Shown here: piece after piece, positions 8,021 through 16,005 of the stretch
Numbering within the stretch: the stretch's first letter is position 1
Layout: the number at the start of each line of letters is the position of its first letter
NCBI GenBank assembly: GCA_009937555.1
Contig: JAACFD010000019.1
Location: 1-16,213, forward strand
DNA: 16,213 bases
Direction: 5' to 3'
Source of the DNA: Chlamydiales bacterium
GTDB taxonomy: Bacteria; Chlamydiota; Chlamydiia; Chlamydiales; JAACFD01
Program-made: the position numbers and the translations under genes
Notes under the pieces: model-generated
What the model was told of the DNA's origin: nothing
Databases searched by the model: none
Seen by the model: the letters and a program-made list of their open reading frames with translations, nothing else

Positions 8021-9757
8021 TTACTTGGTTTGAGGTTGTGCTAAAGACATTTTTGTCTCAATTAAATCCTTTATTTCTTTAATTGCTAAGGTATTGTCTT
8101 GTTCAAGTTTTGATAAAAGAGAAAGAGAAGTAAAATAAAATTCTTGAAGAGAGCTATTTTTAAATATCTCAGTATTTATTTTTTTCCAAGCTAGGTGAAG
8201 CATTTGTAGTGATGCTTGCTTTTCTTGAAGGTTAAAAAGATGGATAGCGCCATAGTATTCAAATAAACCTGAATACTTGGTCACTCCATAGTGGTTTAGG
8301 GCCGTATATAGAGCCAAGACTCCGGCACCTTTTGCATTTATGTCTAGATTTAATGTAGCAGCCTTACTCTCTGCTATGTATTTCTTATAGCTATCTTGTT
8401 TCTTGTCATGTACCGCATACCAGTTTTTCTTAAGGGTATTTACCCAAGGTGAAGTTGAATAAGTGAATGATAAGGTTATGCATATGAGAGTGATTAAGGA
8501 GCAAGCTATAGCTGATTTTATTCTTAAGATCTTGCTTTTATGCTTTGCAATGTTTTTGTTATTTTCATGACATATATTTATAAACTCAACTCTTTCATGG
8601 ATACTGTAGTGGTGCCAGTTTGGAGAGTATATACTCTCTCCATTTACTTTAGCAGCCTGAGTAAGAGCCTTTATAAGGCTTTCTGGAGTTAGGTTAGTAT
8701 CAAAGATGAACATGTCGGCTTCTCTTTCAAAGTTTCGAGAGATAAAGCCAAAAACAAATCTAAAATAACAAAGGAATAGGCAAAATATAAGTATTAGATG
8801 AGTAAGAAGTTTTAAGTGCTCTGGGGATTTCCAAGCATTGGCAAAGAAAAATAAATCCATTAATGGTTCAGCAGGCTCAAAAAAGATTTTACTAAGTGTA
8901 TAGATTAATAGAAATCCGATAGAGATAACTATAGGGTAAAACAGAAGATGCTTTTTTTTCTGGTGTGCTATTTCATGGCATAAAATGGCTTTGATTTCAT
9001 CTTTCTGTAAATTGTTGAGTAGGAAAGGAGAAAATAGAATAAACCTTGAAAAGCTAAAAATACCTAATATAGCAGCATTAGCATTACTTGATAGTTGAGT
9101 CCAGCTTCTTATTCCAGAGCACTTGAAGTCTAACTCAGAGCATAATTCAAGTAGTTCTTTTTCATGGTTTTTCCCTGGGAGCCCTTTTGTTGACCAGCAT
9201 GTGGCCATAAGCCAGGGGAAGCAAATTGCACTTAGGATAAAAAAAATAAAGAGCAAGACTATAGAGCTAGTTTCAAAACTCGAGTAATGGTGGAGCAAAT
9301 CATTTGTTAATAAGAAAAAAAGTTGCACTATTACAAAAGGAATAATAAATCGGCTTTGAGTGTTTAGATGCAGTAAGAAGCTTTTAATATGATTAGCTTC
9401 TAGGTAAGCATTCGCAGCTACAAGGGTAATCAGGTAGGGCAGGGAAAAAACAAGGGTGTAGACAGATAGGTATTCATAGAAGGTTGAGGTGTAAAAAAGA
9501 TAGTCTTGAACTTCAAACAAATAATAGAAAATGAGTACGAAGAAACTAACTTCAGCATTTAGGAAAGCAGAAAAATACTTGGGGAGCTTCTTTAACTTTA
9601 CTAAGGTAATTTGGAAGGTTAAAATACATGCGAGCAGTAAGAAAAAAAGTAAAAAAATCAAAAGTGAAGAAGAAGCAATAGTCGGAGGAGAAAACGCAGA
9701 AGCTGAAAAAGTTATTGCAAATAGAGTGAACCAAACAAGCAGTATATTGGTAAACAT
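8021..9757 (-). CDS. M48-family (Ste24/HtpX-like) integral membrane metalloprotease
   Basis: A 578-residue membrane protein of peptidase family M48. Hydrophobic segments lie at about residues 4-22, 30-52, 68-86, 97-118, 136-152, 164-187, 270-290, 314-338 and 410-431. The zinc motif is HEIAH (261-265: ligands His261 and His265, catalytic Glu262) in the context ILCHEIAHQKKKH. The third ligand is probably Glu344 in NFEREAD (342-348), the ExxAD motif typical of Ste24 and HtpX. In E. coli HtpX degrades damaged membrane proteins; a similar quality-control role is inference. The C-terminal region (about 432-578) is soluble and helical, with TPR-like spacing, and is extra compared with HtpX (about 290 residues). 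The start is 3 bp after the M16 stop and has little Shine-Dalgarno of its own, suggesting translational coupling. The overall sequence is diverged, so I give no gene name. Confidence 0.85.
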   Translation of the reverse strand: MFTNILLVWFTLFAITFSASAFSPPTIASSSLLIFLLFFLLLACILTFQITLVKLKKLPKYFSAFLNAEVSFFVLIFYYLFEVQDYLFYTSTFYEYLSVYTLVFSLPYLITLVAANAYLEANHIKSFLLHLNTQSRFIIPFVIVQLFFLLTNDLLHHYSSFETSSIVLLFIFFILSAICFPWLMATCWSTKGLPGKNHEKELLELCSELDFKCSGIRSWTQLSSNANAAILGIFSFSRFILFSPFLLNNLQKDEIKAILCHEIAHQKKKHLLFYPIVISIGFLLIYTLSKIFFEPAEPLMDLFFFANAWKSPEHLKLLTHLILIFCLFLCYFRFVFGFISRNFEREADMFIFDTNLTPESLIKALTQAAKVNGESIYSPNWHHYSIHERVEFINICHENNKNIAKHKSKILRIKSAIACSLITLICITLSFTYSTSPWVNTLKKNWYAVHDKKQDSYKKYIAESKAATLNLDINAKGAGVLALYTALNHYGVTKYSGLFEYYGAIHLFNLQEKQASLQMLHLAWKKINTEIFKNSSLQEFYFTSLSLLSKLEQDNTLAIKEIKDLIETKMSLAQPQTK

Positions 9758-9760
9758 ATT

Positions 9761-12706
9761 CTAAATATCTTTTAAGTTTAAAAGATCCCGTTTATTCTTC
9801 TTTAGTTCCTTATTTTTTTCTTCTAAAAAGCTTTTACTTGCAAAACAAGATAGAGAACCTTTCCCATAAGCCTTTTTGATATGTTTTTTTAATGCTTTTT
9901 GTATGTCTTTGCTATTAGCCTGTAGAAGCCTTAAGCGTCTAGCTTTTCTTTGCTCAAGACTTTTATTTGAAATGAGCACTTCAAGCTCAAAGCTTCCTTC
10001 TGATCCAGGAGATAGCGGAGCATCCCAACTTTGCAGTAGACCAAGTTTAGCTTCCTCAAGCTCTTGCTCTGAAAATTCCCCTGACTCAATGGTGTTAATT
10101 GCTTCTTCAAAAGCTTTTAGACTGTTAAGAAGGTGAGGATCTCTATAGGTATAAAAACTAAAGATCCCGGAGCTAGGGTTAAATCGAGCTCCAGAGCCAT
10201 AAGCTCCTCCCTGCTCTCTTATTCTTTTGTGTAGGACTAAGTTTTCAAATAGCTGGGCAATAATAGAAAGGTATACGCTGTCATGGTGCTGATAAGTAAT
10301 AGTAGGGAAGCTATAAGTTGTAAAGGCCACGGAAGAAGAGATAATATAAGCATCACTTCCTGGAGACAGTTTACTTATCTTAGATACTCTCTCTTGATAA
10401 CATAGTGGAGATGGCTTAAAGGAGTTTAAGTAATTAGCATTTCTTATTTTATTAAGAGTTTTTTTCTCAGCGGTGAATACAGCGCTACCACTCCAGTTTT
10501 GTGATAAATAGCTGTGAGTATCACGGAAAAAATTAATAAGTTCATCAATTCGCTCCTCGAAATTGTCATGAATATCTTTTACACTGTAGTAATACGGTAG
10601 GCCGCTATATAAATTAGATAAAGCTGCAACTTTAGAGCAGGCTGCCTGAGAATGTTTACTAGCGTAGGTCATTGCTCTTCTATTGAGAGATGAGTGTAAA
10701 GAAGAGTAATGTTGCTTAACTAAATCTTCTATTCGCTCTTTGCTAAACTCAACACGCTTAAAAAAGTCTTCTAAAATTGAAAATAGATAGGGGAGTTTTC
10801 TATCTAGGCATTTAGCGTAAATTGCTAGTAAGGGGTAGGGTTTTTGAGGGTTATCATTAAGAGTATGAATGGGTGTTGTCGTATATAGATTCCCTAAATG
10901 CTTTTGTAAAAAATCTAGGTGATTTGCATAGGTCCTATTGCCCCAGGCAAGTTCAGGAAGGAAGCTAATAAACATTTTTAGCCATCCTATTTTTGAACTT
11001 TGGACTTTAGGTAAATCAAAAAAGAGGGTGGCATAGGTAACTTTATTAGTGAATGTTTCGCGAAATAGAATGTTCTTTTTAGCTTTTTTTAAGGGATAGC
11101 TTTTAGGTTTTTTGGAAACATCTCTTAAAGTGACTTTGGGTAAGATTTCTATATCTTCTTCTTTATCTTGTAGCTTGATAAGGTCTAGGGCCTCTTTTTG
11201 AATTTGCTTTTTCTTCTCTGTAGTAATTTTCTTTTCTATTTTCTTGAGTAGAGCTTGTTCTTGTTTTAACTCTTTTTGCTCAACCTTAGGATCAGGGTGC
11301 ATAGCTACCCTTGCCCTATGAGTGTTATTTAGAAAGTATTTGGATAACATTTTCTTAATGAATAGCTTATCCTTTAATTTTATTCTTAGATCTTTAAATA
11401 GACTATGTAAACTTAGTGATTTTAAGGGGTCTCCATTATGCTGTTTTAGCAAGCATGTTCTAAAGAATAGGTTTAAGCCGTAGGGAGAATCATCTTTTAG
11501 AATTTCTAATCGTGAAAACTCCATTTGGTGCATAGCTAAATCTAGAGAGGATTTAGGGATACCTTCTGCTGCAATTTTCTTGATTAGGTCTAGTAAAAGA
11601 GTCTCTACTTTTTTTTCATTCTTTTTCTCAACACCTTTAAAGATGAAACTAACAGGGACTTCACTAACCTCATCATCAATACTTAAAAAAACTTCTGAAC
11701 AGAGCTTTGAGGCTAGGAGCTCTTTTTTTAGAGGGGAGGCATCATGGCTCATTAAGGAGATAGATAAAAGCTGTAGGCAGAGTAAATCTAACTGCTGTTT
11801 AATTCCACAGGTGAGGAAGCTGATTGAAAGTAGGTTTTCAGTATGGTCTTTGCTTGTAGATGGGAAATTTGATGAAACTACTTTAGGTATTTTAAATCTT
11901 TTTTGTTTAGGAATAGCTGGGATTTTCTTTTGCTTGGTCGTATTGGCTAAGACAGAAGTTCCAAGGTAGTCTAACGTTTTTTGGATGGGAATATTACCAT
12001 AGAAGAAAAATAAACACTGGCTAGGGTGATAGAACCTTTTATGAAAATCGGTTAGTTGTTTATAGCTTAGCTCAGGAATACAAAGAGGTTCTCCACCAGA
12101 ATTATGTCGGTAGGTTAAATCAGGGTAAAGAGACTCGTATATCTTTTGCCAGAGGCGTGACATACCCGAGTTCATAGCGCCTTTCATCTCATTAAATACA
12201 ATTCCTTTAAAACATAACTCTTGCTTTTTGTTATTACCTTGGCTGTACTCTAATCTGTGGCCTTCCTGTAAAAAGCTTAAAGGTGTCAGTAATGGGTTGA
12301 ATACAGCATCCATGTACACATCTAGCAGGTTAAAAAAATCTTTTTCAACATTTGATGATGCTGGGTAGCAAGTAAAGTCAGACCCTGTCATAGCGTTCAT
12401 AAAGGTATTTAATGAACGCCTACTCATAGAGAAAAAGGGATCTTTAACAGGGTATTTTTTAGATCCACATAAGACCGTATGTTCTAAAATATGCGCCACA
12501 CCATTTGATGATGAAGGGAAAGTTTTAAAGCTAAGAGAAAAAAGATTTTCAATATCATCTGATTCTAAGTGAATAACTTGGGCCCCTGATGGCTTATGTA
12601 ATAATTCGCGGTAGATGACATTAATTTCTTTGACAGGTTTAATGTGCTTTAGTGTAAAATTGCCGTAATTTTGTCCAGTTTTAATAAGAGACTTCTTGGT
12701 TTTCAT
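9761..12706 (-). CDS. M16C insulinase-family zinc protease (presequence protease/PreP-like)
   Basis: A 981-residue clam-shell zinc protease of the M16C group (PreP, Cym1, falcilysin), which digests unfolded peptides of tens of residues inside a closed chamber. It corresponds to the insulinase-family protein beside htrA in Chlamydia (CT824, from memory). The inverted zinc motif HILEH (72-76) gives ligands His72 and His76 and catalytic Glu75; the third ligand is Glu173 in FNEMKGA. The following TVLCGSKKYPVKDPF and MNAMTGSDFTCYP stretches are diagnostic of M16C. The C-terminal half carries RIREQGGAYG, with the Arg830/Tyr836 pair six residues apart as in human PITRM1. A lysine-rich linker at about 474-545 joins the two halves. 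No signal peptide is visible. An AAGG ten bases upstream supports the ATG at 12706. It is the first gene of the leftward protease run. Function is secure at family level. Confidence 0.95.
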   Translation of the reverse strand: MKTKKSLIKTGQNYGNFTLKHIKPVKEINVIYRELLHKPSGAQVIHLESDDIENLFSLSFKTFPSSSNGVAHILEHTVLCGSKKYPVKDPFFSMSRRSLNTFMNAMTGSDFTCYPASSNVEKDFFNLLDVYMDAVFNPLLTPLSFLQEGHRLEYSQGNNKKQELCFKGIVFNEMKGAMNSGMSRLWQKIYESLYPDLTYRHNSGGEPLCIPELSYKQLTDFHKRFYHPSQCLFFFYGNIPIQKTLDYLGTSVLANTTKQKKIPAIPKQKRFKIPKVVSSNFPSTSKDHTENLLSISFLTCGIKQQLDLLCLQLLSISLMSHDASPLKKELLASKLCSEVFLSIDDEVSEVPVSFIFKGVEKKNEKKVETLLLDLIKKIAAEGIPKSSLDLAMHQMEFSRLEILKDDSPYGLNLFFRTCLLKQHNGDPLKSLSLHSLFKDLRIKLKDKLFIKKMLSKYFLNNTHRARVAMHPDPKVEQKELKQEQALLKKIEKKITTEKKKQIQKEALDLIKLQDKEEDIEILPKVTLRDVSKKPKSYPLKKAKKNILFRETFTNKVTYATLFFDLPKVQSSKIGWLKMFISFLPELAWGNRTYANHLDFLQKHLGNLYTTTPIHTLNDNPQKPYPLLAIYAKCLDRKLPYLFSILEDFFKRVEFSKERIEDLVKQHYSSLHSSLNRRAMTYASKHSQAACSKVAALSNLYSGLPYYYSVKDIHDNFEERIDELINFFRDTHSYLSQNWSGSAVFTAEKKTLNKIRNANYLNSFKPSPLCYQERVSKISKLSPGSDAYIISSSVAFTTYSFPTITYQHHDSVYLSIIAQLFENLVLHKRIREQGGAYGSGARFNPSSGIFSFYTYRDPHLLNSLKAFEEAINTIESGEFSEQELEEAKLGLLQSWDAPLSPGSEGSFELEVLISNKSLEQRKARRLRLLQANSKDIQKALKKHIKKAYGKGSLSCFASKSFLEEKNKELKKNKRDLLNLKDI

Positions 12707-12770
12707 AGTAGCATAGCCTTGATGATTGGTTGTGGCGTCTTTGAGCCGAAGTATAGAAAAAAGGTTTTTA

Positions 12771-13625
12771 ATGAAAAAGGTTTATTTGCTCCCAAATTTA
12801 ATGACGGCTTTTGGCCTGGCCTGTGGTTTATTTGCTATTTTCCGTGTTTGTTTAGCTGATATGTCACTAGAGAAGTTTGACGTACTAAAAGTAACTGCTC
12901 TTTTATTGTTTTTAGGCGCTATTTCAGATGTCTTGGATGGGCTTTTAGCTAGAAGACTAAAAGCTGAAAGTGATTTTGGCTTTCAATTTGATTCTCTCGC
13001 AGATGCGATAACTTTTGGTGTAGCACCATCAGTTGTAGTGCTAAAATCTCTTAGCTTAGATCTAAATACATACTATGGGCTTGCAGTGGTTTTTGCTTCA
13101 ATGGTTTATTCGATTTGCGCTGTTTTACGTTTAGTTCGGTTCAATATTCTAGAAATGGGAAAAAGAGATTTTGAGGAAGTAACTGATAAGCATTTTGTTG
13201 GCTTGCCAGTTCCAGCAGCTGCACTTACAACTGTAGCGACTAACTGGTTTTTGTCCCCTGAAAACTTAGAGATGTTTAAAAGTAGTTTACACTTAAGGCT
13301 TCAGTTTCTAGTTCCTTCAATTGACTCACAGCTACATAGCCTTATCATGGGAGTTAGTATGTGTGTAGTGGGCTACTTAATGGTAAGTAATTGGAAGTTT
13401 GCAAGTCTAAAGACTCTAAACTTTAAGGTTCCAAAGTTTCACCTGGCTTTCACCACGGTTATTTTTACTCTCTTTATTTTATATGGAGTATTACACCATT
13501 TTCCTATGGTAATGTTTCTTTTGACTTGGTGTTATATCTTCCTTGCAATTGGAGCAGCTTTATTTAGAATATTAGTTGGAAAGAACTACCATGTGCTTAA
13601 AGAATTTGAGCCAGAAGATGAGTGA
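12771..13625 (+). CDS. pssA: CDP-diacylglycerol-serine O-phosphatidyltransferase (phosphatidylserine synthase)
   Basis: An integral membrane enzyme that joins CDP-diacylglycerol and L-serine to make phosphatidylserine, precursor of phosphatidylethanolamine. The CDP-alcohol phosphotransferase signature D-x2-DG-x2-AR-x8-G-x3-D-x3-D is perfect: Asp53, Asp56 and Gly57, Ala60-Arg61, Gly70, Asp74 and Asp78. The 284 residues are mostly transmembrane (about 10-30, 40-56, 80-110, 145-165, 200-218 and 232-275). I chose the ATG at 12771, giving MKKVYLLPNLMTAFG, because PssA proteins normally start just before this xxLPNLxT segment. The in-frame TTG at 12726 would add 15 residues unlike the family, and AAGG lies six bases before the chosen ATG. 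The gene diverges from the M16 gene, with 64 bp between starts, and its last 40 bp are antisense to the end of the PAP2 gene. It matches pssA (CT826) of the same Chlamydia neighbourhood. Confidence 0.95.
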   Translation: MKKVYLLPNLMTAFGLACGLFAIFRVCLADMSLEKFDVLKVTALLLFLGAISDVLDGLLARRLKAESDFGFQFDSLADAITFGVAPSVVVLKSLSLDLNTYYGLAVVFASMVYSICAVLRLVRFNILEMGKRDFEEVTDKHFVGLPVPAAALTTVATNWFLSPENLEMFKSSLHLRLQFLVPSIDSQLHSLIMGVSMCVVGYLMVSNWKFASLKTLNFKVPKFHLAFTTVIFTLFILYGVLHHFPMVMFLLTWCYIFLAIGAALFRILVGKNYHVLKEFEPEDE

Positions 13626-14278
13626 TGAAATTGTCTAAGTAGGCAGTAGTCTAGCCCAATGCAGGTAAAGTAAACCATGACCCCTGACATCCAGACATCT
13701 GAGAAATAATGTCCTCCCTGGGCAATTCGAGCAAAAGCTAGAAGAGGGGTTAGGCTAAACGTTAGCAGGTAGCCCCACTTTCTTAGCTGTGTGTTTTGAA
13801 CTCTGTGTCCTAGTAAAATTAAGCTCATGAAATAGAAACCCATGCTAGCATGACCTGACGGGAAAGATTTAGAGGTGTAGGGATTTTGAAACTTAGGTCT
13901 GTAAAACTCTACGTACTCTTGTTTTCCTTTAAAGTCTATTGTTTGAACAGGTCTTGGGCGTCCCCAGTGATCCTTAAAAATAGCATTCACAAGAATGCCA
14001 GGGCCAATTAATAGTGCCAAAAGTAAAAAAATGATTTGTTTTTTTATGGCTTTAAGGCTAGGCGATAGAAATGAGAAGGCATAGATAAATAGACAGGCAA
14101 AACCTGTAATCCAAGCTGGAAGAGTTCCTAATTTAAATATAAGCCATAAGAAAAAGTTATCTTTTAGGAAAAAGTGCTGGCCATCAAAAAAAAGTGAAGT
14201 GAAGAAGAAGTCTAACTCTTTACAAAAGTATGTTATTAGACATGTGCTAGCTAAGATGATGGTAGTCAATAGCTTCAT
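13586..14278 (-). CDS. PAP2-family membrane lipid phosphatase
   Basis: A 230-residue polytopic membrane phosphatase of the PAP2/type-2 phosphatidic acid phosphatase superfamily. The three-part active site is intact: K-x6-RP at Lys102-Arg109-Pro110 (KDHWGRPRP), PSGH at 140-143 and R-x5-H-x3-D at Arg184, His190, Asp194. Transmembrane segments lie at about 3-18, 43-70, 80-100, 145-158, 168-185 and 195-215. Family members dephosphorylate lipids such as phosphatidic acid, phosphatidylglycerol phosphate, undecaprenyl pyrophosphate or lipid A. The HWGRPRP context and spacing resemble LpxE/PgpB-type enzymes, but the substrate is unproven. Standing beside pssA, a membrane-lipid role is likely. The TAG stop at 13586-13588 lies inside pssA, so the last dozen residues (SSGSNSLSTW) are encoded antisense to the PssA C terminus. 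The ATG at 14278 is preceded by AGGT at nine bases and a plausible promoter at 14315-14344. Confidence 0.88.
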   Translation of the reverse strand: MKLLTTIILASTCLITYFCKELDFFFTSLFFDGQHFFLKDNFFLWLIFKLGTLPAWITGFACLFIYAFSFLSPSLKAIKKQIIFLLLALLIGPGILVNAIFKDHWGRPRPVQTIDFKGKQEYVEFYRPKFQNPYTSKSFPSGHASMGFYFMSLILLGHRVQNTQLRKWGYLLTFSLTPLLAFARIAQGGHYFSDVWMSGVMVYFTCIGLDYCLLRQFHHSSSGSNSLSTW

Positions 14279-14314
14279 TTCTTATTTACCTAAATCTTTT
14301 TGTCTTAAGGACTG

Positions 14315-14344
14315 AGTATACAAAGGCTATAGCTAAAACTGCAA
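14315..14344 (-). promoter_or_regulatory. Candidate sigma-70-type promoter for the PAP2 gene
   Basis: On the minus strand TTGCAG (14339-14344) is followed, after 18 bases, by TATACT (14315-14320), a five-of-six match to the -10 consensus. Predicted transcription would begin about 30 bases before the PAP2 ATG, with an AGGT ribosome-binding site in between. The -35 match is weak (three of six). Confidence 0.45.
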
Positions 14345-14485
14345 TGGCTATTTTAAAAGAGAGAAAACCTAAGAAATACTATTTTCGCTTTATTTGTTGC
14401 TACAATAGGGTCACAGAAAATAGCAGCCATGATAATATGTAGGCTATCATTAATCACTTTTTATATTGATATGACATAACTTTTT

Positions 14486-14514
14486 TTGACTTGCTTTGGC
14501 AGCCTATTTTAGCT
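14486..14514 (+). promoter_or_regulatory. Possible promoter -35 element upstream of rmuC
   Basis: TTGACT at 14486-14491 is a five-of-six match to the -35 consensus, about 80 bases upstream of the rmuC start. The best-spaced -10 (TTAGCT, 17 bases on at 14509-14514) is poor, and TATTTT at 14505-14510 is too close. It is a weak candidate chosen because a promoter is needed in this gap. Confidence 0.3.
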
Positions 14515-14568
14515 TATGTCCTTAAGGTGATAATACTGAAACTAAAATTTTCTGGCTAAGGAGAGATA

Positions 14569-16005
14569 GTGAGTGCATTGTATTTTAATGAACTTCAACT
14601 AGTTATATTTTTTTTAATTTTATGTTTACTTACTTTTCTCTGGTATTACAGAAAACTCAAAACTTCCTATCATTTAACAGAAGAGAAATATAGAGAGCTT
14701 GAAGCAGAGAATAAGTTACAGCTTATAGAAAAGCAACAGCTCTCAATGAAGTTGGATGACTTGTCTCAGCTAGGAGAGTTGTTAGAGGCTAAGAAAGAAG
14801 AAGTGGCCTCCCTAAGAGAAGCTTTAGCCTTAAGTAAAAAAGATTTGGAATCTCATGAGGCTCTTTTTCAGCAAGAAAGAGAGGCTGCTAAGGAAAAGTT
14901 ACAGTTTCTTGAGCAGGCTAAACAGCAACTAAATGAGAGTTTTAAAGCTTTAACTCATGAAATTATGCAAAAGCAGCAGCAGAGTTTCCTACTCTCAGCT
15001 AAGGAATCTTTCTCACAACTAAAAGAAAGTTCTTCGAAGGATTTGCAAGAAAGACAAAAGGCTATCAAAGAATTTGTTGGAGATTTAAGGGGCTCACTCA
15101 AAGAAGTAAATGAGAAAGTTGAAACCCTTGAAAAGGGTAGGGTAAGGGCTTATACGTCTCTAGAGGAGCACTTAACTCACTTGCATGAAGCGCAAAACAC
15201 TTTACATAAAGAAACTCAGCAGCTTGTATCTACTTTAAAGGCTCCTACAATTAGAGGTCAGTGGGGAGAAATGCAGCTTAAAAGAGTTTTAGAACTTTCA
15301 GGAATGCTGAACTACTGTGACTTTATCGAACAGCACTCTTTAAAAAATGAAGAGTCAGCAAGACTAAGACCTGACATATTAGTGCAACTTCCTAATCACA
15401 GAAGCATTGTTATTGATGCTAAAGTTCCTTTGCAATCTTTTATAGATTCTTTAGAAGAGGGGACTGACTCTCCTAAAGAAGTGTGCTTAGAGAAACATTC
15501 AAAAGCTTTGAAAAGGCATATGCAGCAGCTAGCCAGTAAGAATTACTGGCAGCAGTTTGAGTCTTCTCCAGAGTTTGTGATTATGTTTTTACCAGGAGAA
15601 GTGATTTATACTATGGCTCTACAGCATGACCCTAATCTAATTGAATTTGGGGTGGAGAAAAATGTTATCATTGCAACTCCAAGCACTTTAATTGCCTTGC
15701 TTCGATCTGTTGCTTATGGCTGGAACCAAACAAAGCTTGCTGAAAATGCAAAAGAAATAGCTCTACTCGGTAAAGAGTTATATACTCGACTCGCAAACTT
15801 TTCGTCACACTTTTTAGAGCTCAAAAAGGGCCTGGAAAAAGCTGTAGGTTCATATAATCAAGCCTTAGGGTCATTTGAAAATAGAGTGTTAACAACAGCT
15901 AAAAAATTTGAAAGTTTAGGGGCTTCTCCTGATAAAGAAATAAAAGCTCTTGAGCCTATTGAAAAACCTATGAGAGAGCTTACAGATAATAGTAGCCGCT
16001 TATAA
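14569..16005 (+). CDS. rmuC: RmuC-family DNA recombination/maintenance protein
   Basis: A 478-residue protein of the RmuC family (475 residues in E. coli), whose members limit DNA inversions at short inverted repeats; the core is predicted to be a PD-(D/E)XK-type nuclease fold. An N-terminal membrane anchor spans residues 10-27 (LVIFFLILCLLTFLWYY). A long charged coiled coil follows (about 35-220). The RmuC core then begins with RGQWGEMQL (229-237, Glu234), continues with RPDILVQLP (267-275, Asp269) and VIDAKVPL (281-288, Asp283 and Lys285), the likely catalytic residues. The start is GTG at 14569, supported by AAGGAG at 14558-14563 with five bases between and by a proper membrane anchor immediately after. 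It matches the rmuC neighbour (CT825) of pssA in Chlamydia. The stop overlaps the stop of a convergent gene by a few bases. Confidence 0.95.
   Translation: MSALYFNELQLVIFFLILCLLTFLWYYRKLKTSYHLTEEKYRELEAENKLQLIEKQQLSMKLDDLSQLGELLEAKKEEVASLREALALSKKDLESHEALFQQEREAAKEKLQFLEQAKQQLNESFKALTHEIMQKQQQSFLLSAKESFSQLKESSSKDLQERQKAIKEFVGDLRGSLKEVNEKVETLEKGRVRAYTSLEEHLTHLHEAQNTLHKETQQLVSTLKAPTIRGQWGEMQLKRVLELSGMLNYCDFIEQHSLKNEESARLRPDILVQLPNHRSIVIDAKVPLQSFIDSLEEGTDSPKEVCLEKHSKALKRHMQQLASKNYWQQFESSPEFVIMFLPGEVIYTMALQHDPNLIEFGVEKNVIIATPSTLIALLRSVAYGWNQTKLAENAKEIALLGKELYTRLANFSSHFLELKKGLEKAVGSYNQALGSFENRVLTTAKKFESLGASPDKEIKALEPIEKPMRELTDNSSRL

Larger units (their letters stand above)
14279..14568. other. Divergent intergenic region between the PAP2 and rmuC genes
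   Basis: This 290-bp AT-rich stretch is the longest non-coding segment in the window. I see no open frame with a credible start and no tRNA T-loop or acceptor signature. It must carry the promoters for both divergent genes. It also holds minor inverted repeats: CTATTTTC with GAAAATAG about 30 bases apart, and ATGATA (14429-14434) with TATCAT (14445-14450). Neither is strong enough to call functional. Confidence 0.7.

Noticed and set aside
12704..12717. Three-codon upstream reading frame (ATG CTA CTA TGA) overlapping the M16 start codon
   Set aside because: The AAGG is too close to this ATG for efficient use and such a tiny frame is easily due to chance.
12726..12770. TTG at 12726 as an alternative start of pssA, adding 15 residues
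   Set aside because: The added residues do not resemble the family N terminus, while the ATG at 12771 begins exactly where PssA proteins normally start and has AAGG at a proper distance.
14429..14450. ATGATA/TATCAT inverted repeat upstream of rmuC as an operator
   Set aside because: Six-base A/T-rich arms with a 10-base spacer are expected by chance in this composition.
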